This document shows, piece by piece, positions 1 to 6,901 of a stretch of 29,838 bases of DNA. Each line of letters starts with the position of its first letter. Position 1 is the stretch's first letter. A program made the position numbers and the translations under genes. Source of the stretch: Pseudomonadota bacterium (lineage in GTDB: Bacteria; SAR324; XYD2-FULL-50-16; JAHJRI01); NCBI GenBank assembly GCA_022360105.1, contig JAKSDL010000410.1, positions 1 to 29,838 of the forward strand. Direction: 5' to 3'. The notes under the pieces were generated by a model that saw nothing but the letters and a program-made list of their open reading frames with translations, did no database searches and had not been told where the DNA came from.

Positions 1-212
1 ACTAACTCTTGCGGCTTGTTGCCGACAGCGGAAAGTGCCAATCTAACCGTTAACATATCGGAGAGCCCTGTTTGAAAAGGGCTTAGGCCTACCGGCTGGA
101 TTATTAACTGTTCAGCCAGATTGACCCGATGTTGTATCCCTCGCTCTAAACAGCAGAATTGACGAACTGCAGTCTTAAGTCATATTTAGAAAAAACTTGG
201 AGGCAGATGAAC
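1..212. other. Intergenic left edge, no gene recognised
   Basis: No convincing coding region is visible between the window edge and the stop codon of the VKOR-family gene. There is a short hairpin, AGCCCT (64-69) with AGGGCT (78-83) around an 8-nt loop. Neither side is followed by a T-run, so it is not a clear intrinsic terminator. A second weak stem is GGCTG (94-98) with CAGCC (113-117). No tRNA or riboswitch fold was recognised. Confidence 0.4.
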
Positions 213-1277
213 TTAAGAGTGTACTGCGGCTAATGCCGGTTTTGTAGCGACTAAGGCGGTAATTGTAGTGATGGTGGCAGATGTCACACACCAAATGCAG
301 GTTGCACCGATGACAAAAGGTTCCAAAAAAGTTAAATAAACAAAAAAGCAAACCGCAATGACCGAACATGCCCAGGCTGATACAACAAAAAGTTTTTTTT
401 GACTCCAAACATCAAATCTTGCCGCTAACCAAAATACTATGCAGGCAGCATATGCAAACATTCCCAAAAGACTAACGGGAATGATTCCAAACAGTTTTGC
501 ATATTTGCTTTGTTGAACGGTATTGCACTCTCCTACCGGTCCGCAACTGAGCTCACTTTCCATCAATCCCGACATAAACAAGTATATTGCTATTCCCATA
601 GCGATCAAGCAAAGCACAGGATATAAACTTGGCAGTGCAAACTGGCTATCTGCCGGTCTGCTAATGAACAGTTTGAAGATATAAGCCAAACTAAAAATCA
701 TGCCTAACAATACAATTACAGCAGTTCCATTTCCAACCGGGTCTTTTTGATAGTTGCTGTAAAAATAATCTAACCAGTTTTGTTGTTTGGGTCTTGTGTT
801 TTTGGTGATCAAAAACGCAGTTGAATATCTTTGATTCGGGTTTGGAGATAGCAGATTAGCGACCAGATTCTTGCTTGGAAAATGATCCGGGGGAAAAAAA
901 TCGTGCTGGGATCTGAGTAAGTTATTTAAGTTCCTTGAAATCTCTTCCTTGCCGCTCCAGATTTCATTTTGGGTTATGAATATGGGAAGCGTTGCGTTTG
1001 GAGGAATTTTTCGAGTCATTAGAAACTCTAAAAACAACTGCCCACCATCCGGAAGTGAATTATTTACAGCAAGGATTGAACGATCGCTTGAACTGTTATC
1101 AAATGCGGTGGGAATAATTTCATTAATGACTTCCAAGCATTCAACGCAATCGGTTTTAAAAAACAGAATGCCAGCCAAATTTGGACCGGGCGCAGGCGAT
1201 ACCGAGCTTGCCAAGGCCGGTATCGCAGGCACGGGAAATAAAAGGAGTAATATTGTCAAACGAAATAGAGAAAACAT
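213..1277 (-). CDS. Thioredoxin-VKOR fusion, vitamin K epoxide reductase family protein
   Basis: The 354-residue product looks like a disulfide-bond-forming membrane enzyme. Residues 1-24 are a hydrophobic signal or anchor. Residues 33-160 look like an extracytoplasmic thioredoxin fold, with a CVEC active site at C44/C47 and a cis-Pro-like LP near residue 97. The VKOR part (about 184-345) has five hydrophobic helices, the loop cysteine pair C245/C251 (the latter in GECNTVQQS), and the quinone-proximal CIWC at C327/C330. VKOR homologues oxidise a thioredoxin-like partner and pass the electrons to quinone; here the partner appears fused. The thioredoxin part is N-terminal, whereas in the well-known cyanobacterial VKOR it is C-terminal. 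The gene lies 32 bp downstream of the CoA-transferase-like gene and is probably co-transcribed with it. The ATG at 1277 precedes the signal peptide directly and has no strong Shine-Dalgarno sequence. Confidence 0.88.
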   Translation of the reverse strand: MFSLFRLTILLLLFPVPAIPALASSVSPAPGPNLAGILFFKTDCVECLEVINEIIPTAFDNSSSDRSILAVNNSLPDGGQLFLEFLMTRKIPPNATLPIFITQNEIWSGKEEISRNLNNLLRSQHDFFPPDHFPSKNLVANLLSPNPNQRYSTAFLITKNTRPKQQNWLDYFYSNYQKDPVGNGTAVIVLLGMIFSLAYIFKLFISRPADSQFALPSLYPVLCLIAMGIAIYLFMSGLMESELSCGPVGECNTVQQSKYAKLFGIIPVSLLGMFAYAACIVFWLAARFDVWSQKKLFVVSAWACSVIAVCFFVYLTFLEPFVIGATCIWCVTSATITTITALVATKPALAAVHS

Positions 1278-1309
1278 CCTTGTTTTTAATCCGGTAGGAA
1301 TACTTGGGG

Positions 1310-3175
1310 TTACAATGTGGTTTCTTCAAAGGGCATTTTTAATTTATAAACACCGTATTCAAGCTTGGCTTTTACAATGCCGCCTTTTTCAAAGACAGCC
1401 ATCATGCCTGCATTGGATGATAATACATCGGCTGTAAATCCATGAAGCCCCCTTTCTTTGGCCAGCCTGATCAACATTTTATAAAGATAGGTAGCAATGC
1501 CAATTCCGTTGAATTCCTCATCCACAACAAATGCCACATCTGCGAAAGGTGTATCGGGTTCTTTTACAAACCTGGCTTCGGCAATGATATGACCTTGACC
1601 TGGTTCATTAATCAATCCGACGATTGACATCACCTGACTATAGTCGATATTGACGTATTCCTGCATTTTTGTGTGAGGCATGGTTTTGATAGATGTGAAA
1701 TACCGATAGTAAACAGCCTCATCTGAAAACCTGTAGAATAGATGCCGCATTTCATCTTCGTCGGATGGCTTGATGGCTCTAAACCTAACTTTGAGGCCAT
1801 TTTTAAATACATGTTGTGTTGCTGCATCAGCTGGGTATAGATGAGCATTGTCCTTAAGAAAAATCTGGTCTTTGTAAATAAGATTGGCTTCCTTGGCTTT
1901 GGTAATCAGTTCTTCCCGGTCATCAGGATGGGCGATTTCTATCAGTGCTTGAGCACGCTCGCGGACGGTTCTTCCGTACAAATAGGCAAACCCCCATTCA
2001 GTTACCACGACATTCACTGATTCAGGAATATTCAGCAAGTTTGGATAGTTTTCCACCGAAGTCAGGAAATTGGGCTCACCAGCTTTGTTTCTGCTGGGTA
2101 AACCGAAAATAGTGAATCCTCCTTCTGAAATCTGGGCACCGGAAACCACAGCAGTAGCCTGGGCCAGGCCCGCGATAACCCCTTTGTTTCCTACGTGTAG
2201 AGTTACACGACCGGAAAGATCCACTTTTCGTGCTTGTACAACCGCAATGAAATTAGGATTTCTCCCAATTTGAGTAGGATTGAAAACTTTATCTATGCCC
2301 TGAAACTCTATCAACGGATTTCTGTCAAGCCAATCCAATAACTCGGGAGAACCAAACGCATAGGAAGTTATGGTTTGCCCCCGATACATTCCTTTTTTTC
2401 GGTTTGTGACTGCACCGCTTTGTATGAGCTTCATTATATTGTCACTTAAAAACGGTGTGTGAATACCAAGGTCTCGTTTTTTATCCAGGTATTTTCCCAA
2501 ATGCTCAAACAGGGTTCCGATTGAGGAGGCTATACAACTGCCGTCTTCTATAATGGAGGCGACATTTTCTGCAACCTTGTCAAAGATTTTGTCTTCCGGC
2601 CATGGCTCAAAATAAATTGGAAGATCCTTTGAGTAGACCAGCATATCAAAGCTTGAGGCGGGAACAAATGTGTCGCCAAAGGTCCTGGGGATTTTAGTAT
2701 TGATTTCGCCGACGACGATTGATGCTTGCTCCATGGCAAGTCTTGCCACATCGACAGCCACGCCTAAGCTGCAATAACCTGCCTCATTGGGTGGAGTTAC
2801 CTGGATAAATGCAACATCAATGGGAATCCTTCTTGATTCCATTAAGGTAGGGATTTCATCAAACCGGCTTGGTATCAAATCGACCTTTCCGGAGGTAATC
2901 GCATCACTGGCAATCCATCCGGAGAAAAAAGTTTTCAAACGGTATCTCTGATGTTTCAACTCATCCTGGGAAATCGCATCACCTACACTTACCAGTTGAA
3001 TCAGCTCAAGGTCCTGTAAATTGTAGGCATCTGAGCTGGTCAGTGCTTTTACCAGTGTTCGAGGTTCGGCGGGACCAGTACTAATAAAAATACTCATTCC
3101 CGGTTTAATCTTTTCCAGCACCTGTTCCGGGGTTACAATGCTTTTTTCCCAGTCTGCTTTGATGCGATTTGTCAT
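1310..3175 (-). CDS. Acetyl-CoA hydrolase/CoA-transferase-like protein fused to GNAT acetyltransferase
   Basis: The 621-residue product has two parts. Residues 1-435 resemble the acetyl-CoA hydrolase / 4-hydroxybutyrate CoA-transferase family: PGMSIFISTGPAEPRTL near the start, FIQVTPPNEAGYCSLG near 124-138, and VVTEWGFAYLYGRTVRERA near 390-408. Residues 462-612 form a GNAT domain, with an acetyl-CoA-binding loop around EEFNGIGIATYL (553-564). Such fusions are known in bacterial genomes and are usually predicted to act on short-chain acyl-CoAs, with the GNAT part perhaps modifying proteins. At the position where family members normally carry the thioester-forming glutamate (E-V-D-L-x-G) this protein has K317 (KVDLSG), so transferase activity is doubtful. 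The gene sits 55 bp downstream of the universal stress protein gene and 32 bp upstream of the VKOR gene, all on one strand. No strong Shine-Dalgarno sequence precedes the ATG. Confidence 0.88.
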   Translation of the reverse strand: MTNRIKADWEKSIVTPEQVLEKIKPGMSIFISTGPAEPRTLVKALTSSDAYNLQDLELIQLVSVGDAISQDELKHQRYRLKTFFSGWIASDAITSGKVDLIPSRFDEIPTLMESRRIPIDVAFIQVTPPNEAGYCSLGVAVDVARLAMEQASIVVGEINTKIPRTFGDTFVPASSFDMLVYSKDLPIYFEPWPEDKIFDKVAENVASIIEDGSCIASSIGTLFEHLGKYLDKKRDLGIHTPFLSDNIMKLIQSGAVTNRKKGMYRGQTITSYAFGSPELLDWLDRNPLIEFQGIDKVFNPTQIGRNPNFIAVVQARKVDLSGRVTLHVGNKGVIAGLAQATAVVSGAQISEGGFTIFGLPSRNKAGEPNFLTSVENYPNLLNIPESVNVVVTEWGFAYLYGRTVRERAQALIEIAHPDDREELITKAKEANLIYKDQIFLKDNAHLYPADAATQHVFKNGLKVRFRAIKPSDEDEMRHLFYRFSDEAVYYRYFTSIKTMPHTKMQEYVNIDYSQVMSIVGLINEPGQGHIIAEARFVKEPDTPFADVAFVVDEEFNGIGIATYLYKMLIRLAKERGLHGFTADVLSSNAGMMAVFEKGGIVKAKLEYGVYKLKMPFEETTL

Positions 3176-3230
3176 TTTTCGTTTGATAAAGAAGTAATTG
3201 AGTTCCTGTGAGCAAGCTTGGATGTCTTAT

Positions 3231-3623
3231 TTATTTTACAGTTACGACAGGGCAGCGGGCTTCGAGGATCACGTGCTGCGCGGTTGATCCAAACAATAGT
3301 TTTCCGACTTTTGAAGTTCTCTGGATACCGATTAAGATTTCGTCAATTTCGTTATCATTGGCAAACTTGACTAAATCTTCTCCGGACGGAAGTCCGCGAA
3401 TCATTAATCGGGTTTCACATTCCACTCCTTCTTTCTCAAGCAGTGATTTGCCAAATTCAAGGTTACTTTCCGCGTTTCTGTTTTCTTCAGCATTATCTTT
3501 ATTGCCGCCAACCAGCGACGTGACGAGGTATACTTTGGCATTAAAATGCTTGGCGTGTTGTAGAGCAAGCTTTAATGCTTCTTGAGCTGAATTGGAATTG
3601 TCGTAGCATACCATCAATTTCAT
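3231..3623 (-). CDS. Universal stress protein (UspA family)
   Basis: The product is a single 130-residue Usp domain, the usual size for stand-alone members. It starts with a beta strand (KLMVCYDNS) ending in the conserved Asp8 and ends in PVVTV. The nucleotide-binding motif G-x2-G-x9-G-S/T is present as G99-I-Q-R102 followed after nine residues by G112-S-T, so the second glycine is replaced by arginine. ATP-binding Usp proteins act in the cytoplasm in stress adaptation; the altered glycine leaves ATP binding uncertain. A strong AGGAGG lies 5 nt before the ATG, and a TATAAT-like -10 hexamer at 3646-3651 (minus) would fit a very short leader. It is probably the first gene of the operon running to 213. 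A pairing of Usp with an acyl-CoA/GNAT protein suggests acetylation or energy-stress control, which is inference only. Confidence 0.93.
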   Translation of the reverse strand: MKLMVCYDNSNSAQEALKLALQHAKHFNAKVYLVTSLVGGNKDNAEENRNAESNLEFGKSLLEKEGVECETRLMIRGLPSGEDLVKFANDNEIDEILIGIQRTSKVGKLLFGSTAQHVILEARCPVVTVK

Positions 3624-3930
3624 TTTTCCTCCTGAAATCTTAATGATTATAAATAGGAAAACCTCAAGGCCATCGAAACAAAGTCTAACTAGAAATAATT
3701 AATAATAACAGAAAGTAAAGTTGATATCGCTGATTGCCGATAAACAAAAGGTCTTAGGCTTTCAGAATTCCGTGAGCTGTTATTTATTCCGGCATCAGTA
3801 CAATTTACCTTTTAAAAGTGCTAATTGAGATTGATACGGTCTATGTCATAGGTACATGCTGCGGCTCAAATATTCAATCAAATTAAGGAGAATCTTGCGC
3901 CGGAAACGAGTTTCATATACCATTAAATAA

Positions 3931-3964
3931 CAGTTCTGACAACGTTTTATCGTTTTGGCAACTG
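3931..3964. promoter_or_regulatory. Interrupted dyad, possible operator
   Basis: CAGTT (3931-3935) mirrors AACTG (3960-3964), and AACG (3941-3944) mirrors CGTT (3951-3954). Both pairs share the same centre, with 10 of 14 arm positions matching around a 6-nt spacer. The position in a divergent promoter region fits an operator, but the match is imperfect and could be chance. Confidence 0.25.
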
Positions 3965-4120
3965 TAATGATTAGATGATGTTTTTTTTTAAAAAGCTAGG
4001 TTTATCAAAATTATAAACATTTTTTAAAAATATTCTAACAAATATTCTCCTTTTTAGGGGGACAATTTGCGGCTCAGAATGGTACCTGTTGGCTAACACA
4101 ATATATCTGAACCATGCGCA

Positions 4121-4129
4121 GGGAGAAGG
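4121..4129 (+). promoter_or_regulatory. Shine-Dalgarno deciding the start at 4134
   Basis: GGGAGAAGG lies 4 nt upstream of the ATG at 4134. It favours this start over an in-frame TTG at 4089, which has no such site and would add 15 residues before the receiver domain. The receiver fold begins directly with MDILVIDDN, which agrees with the shorter form. Confidence 0.75.
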
Positions 4130-4133
4130 AAAA

Positions 4134-5012
4134 ATGGATATTCTTGTAATTGACGACAACGCCCAAGTAAGAAAAATGCTTTCCAGTTATTTGATCAAAA
4201 ATGGCCACATAGTTGAAATGGCCAATGATGGGAAGCAAGGATGGGATATGATTGAACGCGCTAACGGAGAATATGACCTCATTTTCAGCGATATCAAAAT
4301 GCCCGTCATGAACGGTTTGGAGCTACTGGAAAGGTTGCGATCTCAAAACTTGGATATTCCGGTTATTATCATGACCGGTTATGCCGTTATCGAACTTACA
4401 TTGAAAGCATTTAAACTTGGTGCTTACGATTTCTTGACCAAACCCTTTGAATTTAAACCTTTGTTGGCAACCCTGGATAAAATAGAATCAATAAAAGCCG
4501 GCAAGCAGGAAATGGTCAACATTTCCGAGCACTATCGGGCCCAAGTCCAATTTTCCATTCCCAGTAAAACCCGCTATATAAAAAGCCTGATTCCCATTCT
4601 GCATAACCACTTCAAACCGTTGTGTGAACTCCATAAACAAGACAGTCACGCAATTTCTTCCTGCTTGTTTGAAACAGTTAAAAACGCAATTGTTTTTGGT
4701 AATCTGGAAATGAACCCTGATTTAAAAGAGCAATCATCAGAGCAATTCAACGACCAGATTATCGAACGAGAGGCGACCAATCTGTATGGTAACAGGCAGG
4801 TTCATGTCCGTGCAGATCTAAATGCCGAACAATTAAAATTTGAAATTGAAGATGAAGGTAATGGGTTTGATACCTCAGCATTGCCTGAATACGATGAGTC
4901 GATGAAAACACTTCCGGAAGAGAGGGGACTGTTCCTTGTCAAAGCCAACATGGATGAAGTTACCTGGAATGAATCCGGTAATTGCATAACCATGGTGAAG
5001 CGGTTCAAGTAA
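4134..5012 (+). CDS. Response regulator with RsbW-like ATPase output domain
   Basis: The 292-residue product starts with a receiver domain (1-120): acidic pair D7/D8, phospho-acceptor D53 in FSDIKMP, T81 and K103 in LTKPF. The C-terminal part (about 170-292) resembles the HATPase_c_2 fold of anti-sigma/serine kinases such as RsbW or SpoIIAB: an N-box (E180, N184), a G1 box DEGNGFD at 240-246, and a later RGLFLVK segment at 264-270. It lacks a phospho-acceptor histidine, so it is not a classical histidine kinase. Known proteins of this general kind control sigma factors or STAS-domain antagonists by phosphorylation or sequestration. No sigma factor or STAS protein is in the window, so its partner is unknown. 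It lies 95 bp upstream of the hybrid kinase gene, the likely phosphate source. Confidence 0.88.
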   Translation: MDILVIDDNAQVRKMLSSYLIKNGHIVEMANDGKQGWDMIERANGEYDLIFSDIKMPVMNGLELLERLRSQNLDIPVIIMTGYAVIELTLKAFKLGAYDFLTKPFEFKPLLATLDKIESIKAGKQEMVNISEHYRAQVQFSIPSKTRYIKSLIPILHNHFKPLCELHKQDSHAISSCLFETVKNAIVFGNLEMNPDLKEQSSEQFNDQIIEREATNLYGNRQVHVRADLNAEQLKFEIEDEGNGFDTSALPEYDESMKTLPEERGLFLVKANMDEVTWNESGNCITMVKRFK

Positions 5013-5107
5013 TGTTTCAGTATTGTCATCGGTTAATGGATTTTGTAACTGTACCATCTGTTCATTGAGTAAGGCTCTCATACGCACTAATAGAATGTCC
5101 TTTGTCT

Positions 5108-6826
5108 ATGGATACGCAAAACCAGGATCACTCCTTTAAAGAGAATATCGAGATAGTAAATTATCTGAAAGAATCTCGACTGTTTGGTCACTTGGCAGAT
5201 GATGTTTTGAATCAATTACTGCCGTTGTCCAAATTTATTGAATTTCCGGCAGGGCACAAAATTCTGGTGGAAGGACAACAAAACGACCGGGTTTATTTTC
5301 TGATTAAAGGTGAAGTTGGTGTTTTTGCTGGGGATGATCCGATTTTGCGTTTAAAACGAAAGGGAGACATTTTTGGCGAAATGAGTGTCATCAGCTCAAA
5401 AATGTGCTCGGCAACAGTTATTGCTAAAACCCCGGTTACGGTATTTAGCATAATGGCAAAGGGGATCGGTAAATATTCCGACTTAAAATCGGATCATTTG
5501 CAAAACTTTTTTTACAGGGTTTTTGCCATGGTCCTCACCGAGAAGCTAAGCCTGACTACAACCAAAGCCCAGCAATATGAATTTACCAACCGGTTATTGG
5601 AACAAACCAAGAAAACCCTGGAGCAAAAGATACTGGAACAACAACAGGCTGAAGAGAAACGTCTTCAACTGGAAGCGCAATTAAAACATTCACAAAAACT
5701 GGAAGCTATCGGAACCCTTGCCGGTGGTATAGCTCATGACTTTAATAACCTCTTGTTTGCCATGCTCGGCTACATTACCATGGCAAAAGAAGATCTTGAT
5801 GCGGAAAGTCCGGTTCGGGAAGACCTTGAAGAAGCCATAACTGCTGCAAAAAGAGCAAAGGATCTTGTGCATCAGATACTTACATTCAGTAGGCAGCAAG
5901 AGGGAGAACAACAGCCCATTCGAATATCATCCCTTGTCAAAGAAGCACTGAAAATGATCCGGGCATTTCTCCCGGCTACCATCGAAATTCGCGAAGATTG
6001 GGAAAGTACTCAAAGTGCTATTTTGGCAGATCCCAGCCAGATTCATCAGATTGTCATGAACCTGTGCACCAATGCCGGATATGCAATGCGGGCAACAGGA
6101 GGCACGCTGGAGGTCAATCTTGCCGATGTTGAAATAGACTCAGGTTTTGCATCGTCCCATGCCATTTCGGAAGGCAGGTATTTGATGCTCAGTGTCAGCG
6201 ATACCGGGCATGGTATTCCCACTGAAGATCTGGATAGGATATTTGATCCTTTTTTTACAACAAAACCTGTGGGAGAAGGCACCGGAATGGGACTGGCTGT
6301 TGTGCATGGCATAGTTCGGAATCACCATGGAGCAATTACAGTATCAAGTGAGCCTGGAGAAAAAACGGTTTTCACACTTTATTTTCCGGTCATTGAGGAT
6401 GAAATTGAAGACAGCCAAACGGTAGTCGAATCAATGCCGAAAGGTACGGAACATATTTTGGTAGTCGATGATGAGATTTCCCTGGTAAAATTAGAAAAAA
6501 GAATATTGGAGCGTTGCGGTTATCAAGTAACAACAGCCATCAGCAGCCTTGAAGCCCTTCAGTTATTTCGAGAAAGCCCGGATTATTTTGATCTCGTTGT
6601 ATCGGACCTGGCAATGCCAAAACTGGATGGCGCAGGTCTGGCTAAAGAAATGATCAAAATCAAGCCAAATGTACAGATTATTCTGGTAACAGGATATAGT
6701 AGCGCTATATCAGCGACTCAAGCAAAGGAGATTGGCGTTGCGGAATATGTTATGAAGCCAATAGCGCCTCACGAATTCAGCAAAACAGTTCGACAAGTGC
6801 TTGACAAGCTGAATAACACCCTCTAA
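5108..6826 (+). CDS. Hybrid histidine kinase with N-terminal cyclic-nucleotide-binding-like domain
   Basis: The 572-residue product is soluble; no membrane segment is seen. Domains in order: a cNMP-binding-like fold (about 15-120, GDIFGEMS at 86-93), a coiled coil (about 150-198), a HisKA domain with H210 in GGIAHDFNNLL, a HATPase domain (N318/N322, DTGHGI at 365-370, GTGMGL at 391-396), and a C-terminal receiver (446-570, acidic pair D454/D455, acceptor D500, K550). In the phosphate-binding cassette the usual arginine is replaced by C100 (KMCSATV), so binding of cAMP or cGMP is doubtful and another ligand may be sensed. The cytoplasmic kinase probably phosphorylates its own receiver and perhaps the receiver/ATPase protein encoded just upstream. 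An in-frame TTG at 5102 is an alternative start; neither start has a clear Shine-Dalgarno sequence. Confidence 0.92.
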   Translation: MDTQNQDHSFKENIEIVNYLKESRLFGHLADDVLNQLLPLSKFIEFPAGHKILVEGQQNDRVYFLIKGEVGVFAGDDPILRLKRKGDIFGEMSVISSKMCSATVIAKTPVTVFSIMAKGIGKYSDLKSDHLQNFFYRVFAMVLTEKLSLTTTKAQQYEFTNRLLEQTKKTLEQKILEQQQAEEKRLQLEAQLKHSQKLEAIGTLAGGIAHDFNNLLFAMLGYITMAKEDLDAESPVREDLEEAITAAKRAKDLVHQILTFSRQQEGEQQPIRISSLVKEALKMIRAFLPATIEIREDWESTQSAILADPSQIHQIVMNLCTNAGYAMRATGGTLEVNLADVEIDSGFASSHAISEGRYLMLSVSDTGHGIPTEDLDRIFDPFFTTKPVGEGTGMGLAVVHGIVRNHHGAITVSSEPGEKTVFTLYFPVIEDEIEDSQTVVESMPKGTEHILVVDDEISLVKLEKRILERCGYQVTTAISSLEALQLFRESPDYFDLVVSDLAMPKLDGAGLAKEMIKIKPNVQIILVTGYSSAISATQAKEIGVAEYVMKPIAPHEFSKTVRQVLDKLNNTL

Positions 6827-6901
6827 TGGAATATTAAAAGCGTGTAAAATTATTGTTCAAACTTTTCAAAACAGTGGGAATTTCCTAAATGGTATAAGCG
6901 A

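Larger units (their letters stand above)
3624..4133. other. Divergent intergenic region between usp and receiver/ATPase gene
   Basis: This 510-bp AT-rich stretch separates divergently transcribed operons and must hold both promoters. No gene is supported. It contains a TATAAT-like box on the minus strand (3646-3651), a dyad at 3931-3964 described separately, T- and A-runs around 3980-4035, and the Shine-Dalgarno of the plus-strand gene at 4121-4129. No promoter for the plus strand could be assigned with confidence. Confidence 0.5.

Noticed and set aside
949..1437. Plus-strand open frame of 162 codons antisense to the VKOR and CoA-transferase genes
   Set aside because: It overlaps two well-supported genes, has no recognisable domain and runs across their junction; it is a shadow of the minus-strand coding.
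3208..3585. Plus-strand open frame antisense to the universal stress protein gene
   Set aside because: The minus-strand product is a clear Usp domain with a strong Shine-Dalgarno; the antisense product is Ser-rich with no domain.
3955..4095. Sigma-54 type promoter before the receiver/ATPase gene
   Set aside because: TGG/GC-like elements are present but the GG to GC spacing does not fit the 10-bp rule.
4089..4133. Upstream TTG start for the receiver/ATPase gene
   Set aside because: There is no Shine-Dalgarno before it, while a good one precedes the ATG at 4134, where the receiver fold begins.
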